From Planococcus rifietoensis (GTDB taxonomy: Bacteria; Bacillota; Bacilli; Bacillales_A; Planococcaceae), in the NCBI RefSeq assembly GCF_001465795.2, contig NZ_CP013659.2, positions 3,406,501 through 3,470,500 on the forward strand: 64,000 nt of DNA, written 5' to 3'. Below the pieces are notes generated by a model, which was given only the letters and a program-made list of their open reading frames with translations, did no database searches and had not been told where the DNA came from. The position numbers and the translations under genes were made by a program. Of the stretch, positions 9,923 through 18,925 are shown one piece after another. The first letter of the stretch is position 1; each line of letters opens with the position of its first letter.

Positions 9923-10531
9923 GTGAATTACAGACAATGGATTTTACTACTTATAACGCTCGCTGCCCTTTGGTTTGCTGCACCGGCAATGGCGTCTGCG
10001 GATACGGGAAATGTAGCCGATTGGCTGAAAGAAGACCCGGCAAGCGAAACGGAACCGGCAGAAGCGGAAGCGGTGCCGGAGATCGAAGAGAAAAGTTTCG
10101 CTGCGATCATCGGGCAATTGATTTTCTATACCTTGCTGATCGCCGGATTGATTTACGGGCTCATCAAATTTTTGGCCATGCGCCAAAAAGGGGTGCAGTC
10201 ACAGCGTGCGGTCCAGTTGATGGGCGGCTCGCCGCTCGGCCAGAACAAATCACTGCAGCTGGTCAAAGTCGGAGGCCAATTTTACTTGATTGGCGTGGGC
10301 AACGAAGTGACGCTCATCAAGGAATTTTCGGGAGAAGCGGAGATCGCCGCTTTGGAACAAGACTTGGATCAACAGCGTCCAGCTGCATCCGCGTTGTTCG
10401 GCAACGGTGGCAAAGCGAAAGCGCCATTCACGAATTTCGAGCAATACTTCGCCCGCAGTTTGGACAAGCAAAAAGAACGGCGCTTGTCTTTCGGCGAAAA
10501 GCGCACGGATGACGGGGAGGACCAGCGATGA
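9923..10531 (+). CDS. fliO: Flagellar biosynthesis protein FliO (FliZ in B. subtilis)
   Basis: FliO is a small membrane protein that helps assemble the FliP-FliR export gate. The 202-residue product has an N-terminal signal-like helix ([16 protein letters not shown]), a short acidic extracytoplasmic stretch, one membrane helix ([20 protein letters not shown]) and a cytoplasmic domain with [20 protein letters not shown], the FliO hallmark. GTG start with AAGGAG upstream. The 3' end overlaps fliP in ATGA fashion. Confidence 0.93.
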   Translation: MNYRQWILLLITLAALWFAAPAMASADTGNVADWLKEDPASETEPAEAEAVPEIEEKSFAAIIGQLIFYTLLIAGLIYGLIKFLAMRQKGVQSQRAVQLMGGSPLGQNKSLQLVKVGGQFYLIGVGNEVTLIKEFSGEAEIAALEQDLDQQRPAASALFGNGGKAKAPFTNFEQYFARSLDKQKERRLSFGEKRTDDGEDQR

Positions 10532-11211
10532 TCCCAGAATTATTATTGGCCATTCCCGGCATCTCACTCGATAATACCGATCCCGGAGATGTCTCGACGA
10601 CTTTGCAATTATTATTGATGCTAACCGTGTTGTCGCTCGCACCGGGCATCCTGATCATGATGACGAGTTTCACGCGCATCATCATCGTCTTGAGTTTCGT
10701 GAGGACAGGGCTCGGGACGCAATCGATGCCGCCGAACCAGGTGCTGGTCGGATTGGCTTTGTTTTTAACCTTTTTCATCATGGCGCCGGTCGCGACGGAA
10801 ATGAATGATACCGCGCTCCAGCCGTATTTGGACGAAGAACTGAACCAAGAAGAAGCGCTCGATGCCGCCATCTTGCCGATCAAGGAATTCATGGCGCAGC
10901 ATACGCGTGAAAAAGATTTGGCGTTGTTCTTCAAATACGCCGAACTGGAAAAGCCGGACGGCATCGAAGGCATTCCATTGACTTCGCTGATCCCGGCATT
11001 CGCACTCAGTGAATTGAAGACCGCTTTCCAGATCGGCTTCGTCATTTTCATCCCATTCTTGATCATCGATATGGTCGTCGCATCAACCTTGATGGCGATG
11101 GGGATGATGATGCTGCCGCCGGTCATGATTTCACTGCCTTTTAAAATCTTATTGTTCGTCCTGGTGGATGGATGGTACTTAATCATCGAATCGCTGCTTG
11201 TCAGCTTTTAG
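10528..11211 (+). CDS. fliP: Flagellar export gate protein FliP
   Basis: FliP is the core pore-forming subunit of the type III export gate. The 227-residue protein has several membrane helices and the strongly conserved blocks [32 protein letters not shown] and [16 protein letters not shown]. The N-terminal region is a short hydrophobic segment that may act as an uncleaved or cleaved signal. It starts at the ATG overlapping the fliO stop by 4 bases. Confidence 0.97.
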   Translation: MIPELLLAIPGISLDNTDPGDVSTTLQLLLMLTVLSLAPGILIMMTSFTRIIIVLSFVRTGLGTQSMPPNQVLVGLALFLTFFIMAPVATEMNDTALQPYLDEELNQEEALDAAILPIKEFMAQHTREKDLALFFKYAELEKPDGIEGIPLTSLIPAFALSELKTAFQIGFVIFIPFLIIDMVVASTLMAMGMMMLPPVMISLPFKILLFVLVDGWYLIIESLLVSF

Positions 11212-11228
11212 CGAGAGGAAGAATTTAT

Positions 11229-11498
11229 TTGACGCCGGATATGGTCATCAAACTAGCAGAACAATCCATTTACCTCATCATTCTCATATCAGCACCGCTA
11301 TTGCTCATCGCACTGGGAGTGGGGCTACTGGTCAGCGTGTTCCAGGCCATGACCCAAATCCAGGAGCAAACTCTGGCATTCATCCCGAAAATACTGGCGG
11401 TTTTCTTGTCGCTCGTCATTTTCGGCCCCTGGATGCTGACGATGCTCCTGGATTATACGCGCGATTTGTTCGAGCAGCTTCCGCGGTTTATCGGATAA
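11229..11498 (+). CDS. fliQ: Flagellar export gate protein FliQ
   Basis: FliQ is the small two-helix subunit wrapped around FliP/FliR in the export gate. I place the start at TTG 11229, giving an 89-residue product like B. subtilis FliQ (TPDMVIKLAEQSIY at the N-terminus), with AGAGGAAG seven bases upstream. QAMTQIQEQTLAFIPKI is the conserved family block. A longer frame from 11172 would run inside fliP and adds non-family residues. Confidence 0.95.
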   Translation: MTPDMVIKLAEQSIYLIILISAPLLLIALGVGLLVSVFQAMTQIQEQTLAFIPKILAVFLSLVIFGPWMLTMLLDYTRDLFEQLPRFIG

Positions 11499-11504
11499 GC
11501 GCCG

Positions 11505-12281
11505 ATGAATGATGTTCTTAATCTGCTGCCGTTCTTCCTGCTCGTGCTTATTCGCCTTACCGCTTTTTTCCTGATTGCGCCGCTGTTTGCGATGAGGGGC
11601 GTGCCCAATCAATTCAAGATCGGCATTGCCGCTTTTCTCGCACTGACCGCGACCACTGCTTGGGCTCCAGAAAGCGCATTGGTGCTTGATGGCAGTTACA
11701 CTTTGCTGATCTTCAAGGAGCTGGCGGTCGGCTTGGCGCTTGGCTTTACGGCTGCGCTTTTGCTTTATGCGGTGCAAATTGCCGGAGCCTTCATCGATTT
11801 CCAGATGGGTTTTGCCATCGCCAATGTCTTGGATCCGCAGACGGGCGCTCAAGTACCGATCATCGGGCAATTCAAATACACGCTCGCGCTGTTGTTCCTA
11901 TTGACCGTGAACGGCCATCATATGATGCTAGACGGCGTCATGCAGAGCTTGCGCGCCCTGCCGGCGGAAGAGTTTTTATCGGTCGGTGCGGAATCCATCG
12001 CGCGTTTTATGACCGATTTGTTTATTGAAATGTTCATCATCGCTTTTCAGATTTCACTGCCGATCGTCGCGTCCTTGTTTTTGATCGACGTGGCGCTTGG
12101 CATCCTGACAAAAGCCGTGCCGCAATTGAATATCTTTGCGGTCGGCTTGCCGCTAAAGATCTTTGTCGGCTTTGTGCTGCTGCTCTTGACGATGAGCGTG
12201 TTCTTTTATTTGCTGCAGATTCTCTTTGAAAAAATGATGGGCAGCATGGGCGAATTAATCAGCTTATTGGGAGGCGGATAG
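11505..12281 (+). CDS. fliR: Flagellar export gate protein FliR
   Basis: FliR completes the FliP5-FliQ4-FliR1 gate. The 258-residue product is strongly hydrophobic with about six membrane helices and conserved stretches such as FQMGFAIANVLDPQTGAQVP and ALGILTKAVPQLNIFAVGLP. The ATG lies 6 bases after fliQ and the stop ends 1 base before flhB, as is usual for these tightly packed genes. Confidence 0.96.
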   Translation: MNDVLNLLPFFLLVLIRLTAFFLIAPLFAMRGVPNQFKIGIAAFLALTATTAWAPESALVLDGSYTLLIFKELAVGLALGFTAALLLYAVQIAGAFIDFQMGFAIANVLDPQTGAQVPIIGQFKYTLALLFLLTVNGHHMMLDGVMQSLRALPAEEFLSVGAESIARFMTDLFIEMFIIAFQISLPIVASLFLIDVALGILTKAVPQLNIFAVGLPLKIFVGFVLLLLTMSVFFYLLQILFEKMMGSMGELISLLGGG

Positions 12282-12282
12282 G

Positions 12283-13374
12283 ATGAAACGCTATCCATTG
12301 AACCTGGACCTGCAGTTTTTTGCCGGCGAAAAGACCGAAAAAGCGACGCCCCAAAAGCGCCAGGAATCGCGCAAGAAAGGCCAAGTTGCCAAAAGCCAGG
12401 AAGTCGCGGCCGCACTCATCATGCTCGGCGGCATCCTGGTCCTAAGTTTTCTCGGGGATTGGATGCTTGATCAATTGCTGGCCATTTACCGCATCAATTA
12501 CATCCAATACATCAGTTGGGACATCACGCCAGACACAATCCGGCTCATGTTCGAACAATTGGCCATGGATGCGTTCTTAGTCATTGTGCCGATTATGCTG
12601 GTCGGCGTGGTCTTCGGGTTTCTCGGAAATTATATGCAAGTGGGCCCGCTTTTTACGGCAGAACCGTTAAAAGCGAAGCTCGAGCGGCTCGATCCGATCA
12701 AAGGCGCAAAACGGATTTTCTCGGTTCGGGCACTTGTGGAGCTGGCCAAATCCTTGATGAAGATTGCGATTGTCGGGGGCGCCGCGTTTGGTGTCTTGTG
12801 GTTCGGCCAGGAAGAGATTTTCTCGCTGTCTAGGCAAAGCCTGCGCGATTCCCTGAGCCTGGTCGGCGGCCTTGTCCTCCAGATGGGCATGGTCGCGGCG
12901 CTCATCTTGTTGTCTTTATCAACGCTCGATTATATGTACCAGAAATACGAGTTCGAAAAAGGCATCCGGATGTCGAAGCAAGACATTAAAGATGAATACA
13001 AAAAAGCGGAAGGCGACCCGTTGATCAAGCAAAAGATCAAAGAAAAGCAACGCCAAATGAGCATGAACCGCATGATCCAGGATTTGCCGAACGCTGACGT
13101 CGTCATCACCAACCCGACGCATTATGCGATCGCGATCCAATACGACGCCGAAACGATGGAAGCACCGAAAGTCATTGCGATGGGGAAAGACTTTACCGCG
13201 CTCAAGATCAAAGAAAAAGCGAAAGAGCTCGGCATCGTGACAATGGAAAACAAGCCACTCGCCCGCTCGCTCTACGCACAAGTATCGATCGGCGATTCCG
13301 TGCCCGAAGAATTATTCCTAGCCGTCGCCGAAGTCCTGGCTTATATCTACGCTTTGAAGGGCAAGCTTTCATGA
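12283..13374 (+). CDS. flhB: Flagellar export switch protein FlhB
   Basis: FlhB is the substrate-specificity switch of flagellar export, acting with FliK. The 363-residue protein has the N-terminal signature EKTEKATPQKRQESRKKGQV, four membrane helices and a cytoplasmic domain containing the self-cleavage motif NPTHYA (near bases 13110-13130). Ribosome site GGAGGCGGATAGG precedes the ATG. Downstream the operon is interrupted by 336 bases of palindromic repeats before flhA, whereas these genes are nearly adjacent in B. subtilis. Confidence 0.97.
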   Translation: MKRYPLNLDLQFFAGEKTEKATPQKRQESRKKGQVAKSQEVAAALIMLGGILVLSFLGDWMLDQLLAIYRINYIQYISWDITPDTIRLMFEQLAMDAFLVIVPIMLVGVVFGFLGNYMQVGPLFTAEPLKAKLERLDPIKGAKRIFSVRALVELAKSLMKIAIVGGAAFGVLWFGQEEIFSLSRQSLRDSLSLVGGLVLQMGMVAALILLSLSTLDYMYQKYEFEKGIRMSKQDIKDEYKKAEGDPLIKQKIKEKQRQMSMNRMIQDLPNADVVITNPTHYAIAIQYDAETMEAPKVIAMGKDFTALKIKEKAKELGIVTMENKPLARSLYAQVSIGDSVPEELFLAVAEVLAYIYALKGKLS

Positions 13375-13399
13375 GTTTGTATTAAGAGATAGTAATGTG

Positions 13400-13515
13400 G
13401 AGGCGCTTCAGGCGGACGCTTTCCGCGGGCATGGCTTGAGCCTCCTCGGTCGCTTCGCTTCCTGCGGGGTCTCAAGACTCATGCTATTCCCGCAGGAGTC
13501 GCCGCCTTCCGCTTT
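13400..13515 (+). repeat. Palindromic intergenic repeat R1 (CTTTCCG/AGGAGTC type)
   Basis: This imperfect palindrome of ~115 bases has left-arm elements GGCGGACGCTTTCCGCGGG and right-arm elements CCCGCAGGAGTCGCCGCC, with GAGCCTCCTCG and CGGGGTCTC inside. Elements of this look are widely scattered in intergenic DNA of Bacillaceae and Planococcaceae (recalled, not searched). A relative occurs at 62850-62970. It lies between flhB and flhA with no open frame of its own. It would form a strong hairpin in the flagellar transcript but has no U-tract, so it does not look like a normal terminator. Confidence 0.8.
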
Positions 13516-13532
13516 TTATAATTAGCAAAAAA

Positions 13533-13656
13533 GGATATGGAGCAAAACAGCGCAGACTCCTGGGGGATCAGCGAAGTGCTGAAATCCATTCGGGCGCCTA
13601 GCCCGAATTAGTTCAGCGCGAGCCCCCCGGAAAGCCAGCTGTTTTGCGGAATATCC
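13533..13656 (+). repeat. Palindromic intergenic repeat R3 with long inverted arms
   Basis: A second, unrelated palindrome follows R1. Its outer arms pair GGATAT-N4-CAAAACAGC with GCTGTTTTG-N4-ATATCC. Internal arms pair CTGGGGG with CCCCCGG, AGCG..TGCTGAA with TTCAGCGC, and CGGGCG with CGCC..CCCG around the centre. It is a single copy in this window. The resulting transcript hairpin is long and GC-rich and sits 55 bases before the flhA start, so it could protect or process the operon mRNA; that is inference. Confidence 0.75.
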
Positions 13657-13710
13657 GGAATCATCTTCAACATACATAGCAAACCGCAACACGAAAGAGG
13701 AGGAAGCAGT

Positions 13711-15750
13711 TTGAAATTCAGAGATTATGCGATATTGGTATCGGTGATCATGATTGTCATCATGATGGTTATCCCGCTGCCACCGCTGTTATTGGATATT
13801 TTAATCATGATCAATATCAGCTTGGCGCTGACCATCATCCTGGTGGCGATGAACACGCAAGAACCGTTGCAGTTCTCGATCTTTCCGACGCTCCTCCTGC
13901 TGACGACTTTGTTCCGTCTCGGTTTGAACGTCTCGACGACACGCTCGATCCTGACCAATCAAACCGGCGGGCAAGTCATCGAAACCTTTGGCTCGTTCGT
14001 GGTCGGGGGCAGTGCCATCATCGGGATCTTGGTGTTCTTGATTTTGGTCATCATCCAATTCCTCGTTATCACCAAAGGTTCGGAGCGGGTAGCAGAAGTT
14101 GCGGCCCGTTTCACGCTCGATTCGATGCCCGGTAAACAGATGAGCATCGATGCTGATCTGGGCGCAGGGATGATTTCTGACCGCCAAGCGAAAACACGCC
14201 GCGAAAAAGTCGGCCAGGAAGCCGATTTCTACGGCGCCATGGACGGTGCCAGTAAATTCGTTAAAGGCGATGCCATCGCCGGCATCATCATCACCATCAT
14301 CAATATCATTGGCGGCTTGATGATCGGCGTCGTCGTCCATGGCTTGCCAATTGGTGAAGCGGCGCAATTGTTCACTTTGCTATCGATCGGCGATGGATTG
14401 GTCAGCCAAATCCCGGCGCTGTTGATTTCGACGGCAATGGGGATTGTCGTCACCCGTGCAGTATCGGATGGCAACCTCGGATCCGATATTACCCGTCAAT
14501 TGTTCGCTTTCCCGAAAATGCTGTACGTCGTCGCTGGAACGCTGATGATGCTTGCAGTTTTCACACCCATCAGTCCGCTGTTGATTATGCCAGTCGCTGG
14601 CGTCATTGCCTTTAGCGCCTTTAGGATGCAAAAAACGCTCAACGCCGAGGAAGCGGTCGAAAAAGACAGCGATCCCGGCGAAAAAGAAGCGGCTGATCTG
14701 AAGAGTCCGGAAAGCGTCACCGACCTGCTTCATGTCGATGCGATCGAATTCGAATTCGGCTACGGTCTGATTCCGATCGCTGATAAAAACCAGGGCGGGG
14801 ACCTATTGGACCGCGTCATCATGATCCGCCGTCAATGCGCAATGGAACTGGGCATCGTCGTGCCGGTCATCCGCATCCGTGACAATATCCAATTGCAGCC
14901 GAACGAGTACGTCATTAAGATCAAAGGCAACCGGGTCGCACGCGGCGACATCATGCTCGACCATTATCTTGCGATGAGCCCGGGCGTCGATGATGAAAAC
15001 GTTTTTGGCATCGAAACAGTCGAGCCTGCGTTTGGCATGCCGGCACTGTGGGTTGATGAAGACATGAAAGAAGAAGCAGAGATGGCAGGCTACGCCATCG
15101 TCGATCCGCCGTCTGTTGTCTCGACGCATTTAACAGAAATCATCAAACGCCATGCGCATGAACTCGTCGGCCGCCAGGAAGTGAAATCATTGATCGAAAA
15201 TATCCGTGACTCTTCTCCAGCCGTCGTCGAAGAATTGATTCCGAATTTGATGAGCATCGGCGAAGTGCAGAAAGTACTCATGAAATTATTGAAGGAAAAA
15301 GTGTCGATCCGCAATTTGCTGGTCGTCTTGGAAACCTTGGCCGATTACGCGCCGCAGACGAAAGATGTCGATTTGCTGACGGAATACGTGCGCCAGGCAC
15401 TCGCGAGACAAATCACCCGCCAGTATGCGCCGGACAATGAAGCATTGAAAGTCATCACGGCAGGAGCAAGCTTAGAGAAGAAATTCGCCGATTCGGTCCA
15501 CCGCACCGAGCAAGGCAATTACCTGTCGATCGATCCGGAATCGTCCCAGACGATTTTCCAGAAAATCACCGAGCAGGCGGGGCAGCTGCAACAAAACGGC
15601 GTCCAGCCAATCCTGCTCACTTCGCCTGCAATCCGCATCTATATGCGCCAGTTCGTGGAACGCTTCGCGCCGGATCTACCGGTGTTGTCCTATAACGAAT
15701 TGGAGCCTGAAATTGAAATCCAAAGTGTTGGAGTCGTGAATATCCCATGA
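13711..15750 (+). CDS. flhA: Flagellar export component FlhA
   Basis: FlhA forms the nonameric export ring that uses the proton motive force and docks chaperone-substrate complexes. The 679-residue product has about eight N-terminal membrane helices, the FHIPEP-family blocks FPTLLLLTTLFRLGLNVSTTR and DSMPGKQMSIDADLGAG (each within the first 170 residues), and a large cytoplasmic domain. TTG start at 13711 with GAGGAGGAAG upstream. The stop overlaps the flhF ATG by 4 bases. Confidence 0.97.
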   Translation: MKFRDYAILVSVIMIVIMMVIPLPPLLLDILIMINISLALTIILVAMNTQEPLQFSIFPTLLLLTTLFRLGLNVSTTRSILTNQTGGQVIETFGSFVVGGSAIIGILVFLILVIIQFLVITKGSERVAEVAARFTLDSMPGKQMSIDADLGAGMISDRQAKTRREKVGQEADFYGAMDGASKFVKGDAIAGIIITIINIIGGLMIGVVVHGLPIGEAAQLFTLLSIGDGLVSQIPALLISTAMGIVVTRAVSDGNLGSDITRQLFAFPKMLYVVAGTLMMLAVFTPISPLLIMPVAGVIAFSAFRMQKTLNAEEAVEKDSDPGEKEAADLKSPESVTDLLHVDAIEFEFGYGLIPIADKNQGGDLLDRVIMIRRQCAMELGIVVPVIRIRDNIQLQPNEYVIKIKGNRVARGDIMLDHYLAMSPGVDDENVFGIETVEPAFGMPALWVDEDMKEEAEMAGYAIVDPPSVVSTHLTEIIKRHAHELVGRQEVKSLIENIRDSSPAVVEELIPNLMSIGEVQKVLMKLLKEKVSIRNLLVVLETLADYAPQTKDVDLLTEYVRQALARQITRQYAPDNEALKVITAGASLEKKFADSVHRTEQGNYLSIDPESSQTIFQKITEQAGQLQQNGVQPILLTSPAIRIYMRQFVERFAPDLPVLSYNELEPEIEIQSVGVVNIP

Positions 15751-16847
15751 GATTAAAAACCTACCGAGTTACTACAATGCCTGAAGCCATGGTGCTCATC
15801 AAAAGAGATTTGGGCGATGATGCCCTCATCCTCAATACGAAAAAAGTGAAAACCGGCGGCTTGTTCGGCTTGTTCCGAAAAGACTGCCTCGAAGTGACCG
15901 CGGCGGTTGAAACCATGGAAGAACCGGCGCCAAAATCCATTTCGCCAGTCAACACGCAAGCGATGCCTGCTGAAGCGCCACTTAAAAAGAGCCAGGAAAA
16001 CGATGCGCTGATGGACGAACTGCAAAGTTTGAAGCGGCTTATGATGCATGAAGGGCCGGAAGACCGGTTGCCCGAATCATTGCGGCCACTGCGAAGCTTG
16101 CTGGAAAAACAAGGCGTCGAAAAAGCAGTGCAGACAGAGCTGCTCTCCAAATTGTTGCAGGCATCAGAAAATGAAGCGCCGGTGCAGGAGGCGTTCCATG
16201 CGGAGCTCATCCGCTTTATTGAACAGCATCAACAGGCCGTCAAAAATGAATCGCCTTCGATTGCCTGCTTTATCGGGCCAACAGGTGTCGGCAAAACGAC
16301 AACGATCGCGAAAGTGGCAGCTGAGCAATTGCTGGAATATAAACGCACCGTCGGTTTGATCACCGCCGATACGTATCGCATTGCAGCCGTGGCGCAATTG
16401 AAAACTTACGGCGAAATCCTGGATGTGCCGGTCGAAGTGGTCGAATCGCGTGAACAACTGGCCGGAGCACTTGATGCCTTAAAAGCCTGCGACGTCATTT
16501 TGATCGATACCGCAGGGCGCAACTACCAGCAGGCCGAATACATTGAAGATTTACAGAAGCTGCTGCCGGAAACGCAGCATATCCATACGACTCTAGTCTT
16601 GAGCATGACGGCAAAATATGAAGACATGGTTCAGATCATCGGCAACTTCGAAGCGCTGTCGATCGATGAGTTATTGTTGACGAAAAAAGACGAAACGGCT
16701 TCTGCCGGGGTCATCCTTAATTTATTGCACCGCTACCGGATACCGCTTCGCCGCATCGCGACAGGGCAAAACGTACCGGACGATTTAGTTGCGGCAACGC
16801 CTGGGCGCATCGCTGATTACATTGCAGGGGAGCTGCGCCATGCGTGA
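15747..16847 (+). CDS. flhF: Flagellar placement SRP-like GTPase FlhF
   Basis: FlhF is an SRP-family GTPase that sets where flagella are built. The 366-residue product has the basic N-terminal B domain (MRLKTYRVTTMPEAM), a linker/N domain, and a G domain with G1 GPTGVGKTTTIAK (about residue 176), the DTYRIAAVAQLKTY block and DTAGRNYQ. It overlaps flhA by 4 bases and flhG by 8 bases; its partner FlhG activates its GTPase. Confidence 0.96.
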   Translation: MRLKTYRVTTMPEAMVLIKRDLGDDALILNTKKVKTGGLFGLFRKDCLEVTAAVETMEEPAPKSISPVNTQAMPAEAPLKKSQENDALMDELQSLKRLMMHEGPEDRLPESLRPLRSLLEKQGVEKAVQTELLSKLLQASENEAPVQEAFHAELIRFIEQHQQAVKNESPSIACFIGPTGVGKTTTIAKVAAEQLLEYKRTVGLITADTYRIAAVAQLKTYGEILDVPVEVVESREQLAGALDALKACDVILIDTAGRNYQQAEYIEDLQKLLPETQHIHTTLVLSMTAKYEDMVQIIGNFEALSIDELLLTKKDETASAGVILNLLHRYRIPLRRIATGQNVPDDLVAATPGRIADYIAGELRHA

Positions 16848-17697
16848 CCAGGCCGTTCAGTTAAGAGAGAAGATGTCCCGTAAGAATACGAAGCCCAGCA
16901 TACGCAATACGCGTGTGCTGGCAGTGACAAGCGGGAAAGGCGGCGTTGGCAAATCGAATTTCACCTTGAATTTCGCGCTCGCATTGATCGAACAAGGGAA
17001 ATCGGCGTTGATCATCGACGTCGATTTGGGATTTGCCAATATTGATATCTTGTTCGGCCATGCGCCGCGCGAAACGATTGCGGGCATGCTCGACAAGCAA
17101 TTGGCAATCGAAGACGTAATTGAGCGCGGCCCGCTCGGCTTGCAGTTGATTGCCGGAGGGCAAGGGTTTTCAGGACTGTTTGAACTCGATGCCGATAAAA
17201 TGAAACGTTTTATGGAACAGCTCGGCAGCCTGCAAGGAAAAGTGGATTTTGTGCTGCTCGATACAGGAGCGGGATTGTCGGAGAACAATATGCGTTTTCT
17301 GCTCGCAGCGGATGAAGTGCTGTTGGTCACGACGCCTGAACCGACGTCGGTCACCGATGCCTATTCGGTCGTCAAGATGATGCACGCCAAAGACTCGGAC
17401 CTGGCCATCCGGCTCGTTGTCAATCAATGCACCGACGGCAAAGAAGGGCGGCAGACAGCCGAAAACTTCGCGGAAGTCGCACAGCGCTTCTTGGATAAAG
17501 ACATCCGGACGCTCGGCATATTGCCATCAGATCTCCATGTGCCGCAAGCGGTGAAAAAGCAGGAACCGTTCTTGTTGGCGCATCCGGGCAGTTCGGTGAG
17601 CAAAGCGATGCGTACGCTCGCGGCACAGTACCTGGAGTTGCCGTCGCCATTCAAGATCGGGCTTCGGGGATTCGTCATGAAATTATTCTTCAAATAA
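16840..17697 (+). CDS. flhG: MinD-like flagellar number regulator FlhG (YlxH)
   Basis: FlhG is a MinD/ParA-type ATPase that controls flagellar number and pattern and loads FliY/FliM onto the C ring. The 285-residue product has the deviant Walker A SGKGGVGKSN near residue 31 and LIIDVDLGFANIDILFG. The N-terminal DQAVQLREKM helix resembles the FlhF-activating motif (DQAxxLR). Start ATG 16840 follows AGGGGAG. In B. subtilis cheB comes next; here sigD follows after 18 bases. Confidence 0.95.
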   Translation: MRDQAVQLREKMSRKNTKPSIRNTRVLAVTSGKGGVGKSNFTLNFALALIEQGKSALIIDVDLGFANIDILFGHAPRETIAGMLDKQLAIEDVIERGPLGLQLIAGGQGFSGLFELDADKMKRFMEQLGSLQGKVDFVLLDTGAGLSENNMRFLLAADEVLLVTTPEPTSVTDAYSVVKMMHAKDSDLAIRLVVNQCTDGKEGRQTAENFAEVAQRFLDKDIRTLGILPSDLHVPQAVKKQEPFLLAHPGSSVSKAMRTLAAQYLELPSPFKIGLRGFVMKLFFK

Positions 17698-17715
17698 AGG
17701 CATCGCGGAAGTGGG

Positions 17716-18483
17716 GTGGACAGCTTGGTAAATCAGAAATTGTCGAATGCAGAACTAGCGCAATGGGGCAACTGGCAGCAGCACAGGGACCAGGATGCCG
17801 GCGATTATTTAGTCGCGAAGTATTTGCCCTTGGTGGATTATGTGATTCAACGCTTTCTTATCAGCCTGCCGAAAACCGTCGACAAAGACGAAGTCCGAAG
17901 CTACGCCTACGAAGGCTTGCTGGACGCACTCGATAAATTCAAGCCGGAGAAAGACTGGAAATTCGAAACCTATGCCGCGTGGCGGATCAAAGGGGCGATC
18001 ATCGATGGCCTTCGGAAAAGCGATTGGCTGCCGCGTTCATTGCGGGACAAAGTGAAGAAAATCGAGAAAGCGTACGCCGAACTGGAACAACAGAAAGGCG
18101 AAAGTGCCAGTGACCAGGAAGTGAGCGAATACTTGGGGATGACCCCGGCAGAATTGAACCGCGCTGTCTCGGAAGCTGCCTTGTCGGCAATGCTGTCGAT
18201 GGATGACGACCAGGCGAGCGTGGAAGAACGCATGCCGCGCGCCAGTAGCGGTTCGCCGGAACGCGAGCTGTCTGGGCAGATGACCAAAGAGGCGCTAGCG
18301 AAAGCCATTGCCACATTGCCGGAAAAAGAGAAATTGACGGTTTCGTTATGTTATTTTGAAGAAATGAAGCTGACCGAAATCGCGGAAATTCTCGGCCTTA
18401 GCGTTTCCAGGGTGTCGCAATTGCATTCGAAAGCGATGCTCCGGCTGCACGCAGCGATGCTATCGGTCCATGAACATTATTAA
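17716..18483 (+). CDS. sigD: RNA polymerase sigma factor SigD (FliA/WhiG family)
   Basis: SigD directs transcription of late flagellar, motility and autolysin genes. The 255-residue product shows region 2 (YEGLLDALDKFKPEKDWKFE, TYAAWRIKGAIIDGLRKSDW), the PRS box following it, and region 4 (KLTVSLCYFEEMKLTEIAEI, LGLSVSRVSQLHSKAM). The annotated GTG has only a weak ribosome site; a TTG at 17725, preceded by GGGGTGG, is equally likely and would remove three residues. The placement at the end of the fla operon links its level to completion of operon transcription. Confidence 0.95.
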   Translation: MDSLVNQKLSNAELAQWGNWQQHRDQDAGDYLVAKYLPLVDYVIQRFLISLPKTVDKDEVRSYAYEGLLDALDKFKPEKDWKFETYAAWRIKGAIIDGLRKSDWLPRSLRDKVKKIEKAYAELEQQKGESASDQEVSEYLGMTPAELNRAVSEAALSAMLSMDDDQASVEERMPRASSGSPERELSGQMTKEALAKAIATLPEKEKLTVSLCYFEEMKLTEIAEILGLSVSRVSQLHSKAMLRLHAAMLSVHEHY

Positions 18484-18504
18484 TCGAGGGAAAGCAGGGA
18501 GCAG

Positions 18505-18918
18505 ATGGTAGCACTGTTGATAGTGGTCAGCACTTTATTGTTATTGCTGAATGTCAAACTGATGATGTCGAGAAAGCTGATGGTCGAACAGGAATCCGAA
18601 CGGCTCGAAGCGGCCATGGCGGAATTCATCACAGCCGTCGAACAGGAAAATGATGCCTTATACGATAAATTGATGGATCGGCTGGAGCAGACGGAAGCGA
18701 AAGTGGCGCAATGGGAAAAAGCGGAGCATAAAGTAAAAGAGCCGAAAAGCGCAGATTTCTCCGCCGATCAGCCTCCAGTGGAAACAAACCGGCGCGAAAA
18801 AGTGCGGCAGCTCACGAAACAAGGTTTCTCGGCTGCCCATATTGCAAAGCTATTGGAGTTGCCAATCGGCGAAGCGGAAGTCGCCGTCCAATTAGAGAAG
18901 AAAAGACAGATTCGATAG
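18505..18918 (+). CDS. SwrB-like membrane-anchored coiled-coil protein
   Basis: A 137-residue protein with one N-terminal membrane helix (residues ~2-18), a charged coiled coil (~25-80), a short linker and a C-terminal helix-turn-helix-like segment (KQGFSAAHIAKLLELPIGEAE). This is the layout of SwrB, which in B. subtilis lies directly after sigD and promotes FliF/FliG basal body maturation. Sequence similarity cannot be judged by eye beyond topology, so the name rests on architecture plus position. Confidence 0.75.
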   Translation: MVALLIVVSTLLLLLNVKLMMSRKLMVEQESERLEAAMAEFITAVEQENDALYDKLMDRLEQTEAKVAQWEKAEHKVKEPKSADFSADQPPVETNRREKVRQLTKQGFSAAHIAKLLELPIGEAEVAVQLEKKRQIR

Positions 18919-18925
18919 GTGGGAC

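Noticed and set aside
13400..13656. Terminator within the flagellar operon
   Set aside because: The hairpins are strong but no T-tract follows either; functional termination would need transcript data.
16789..16839. Upstream extension of flhG
   Set aside because: It lies within flhF and lacks a ribosome site; ATG 16840 has AGGGGAG at good distance.
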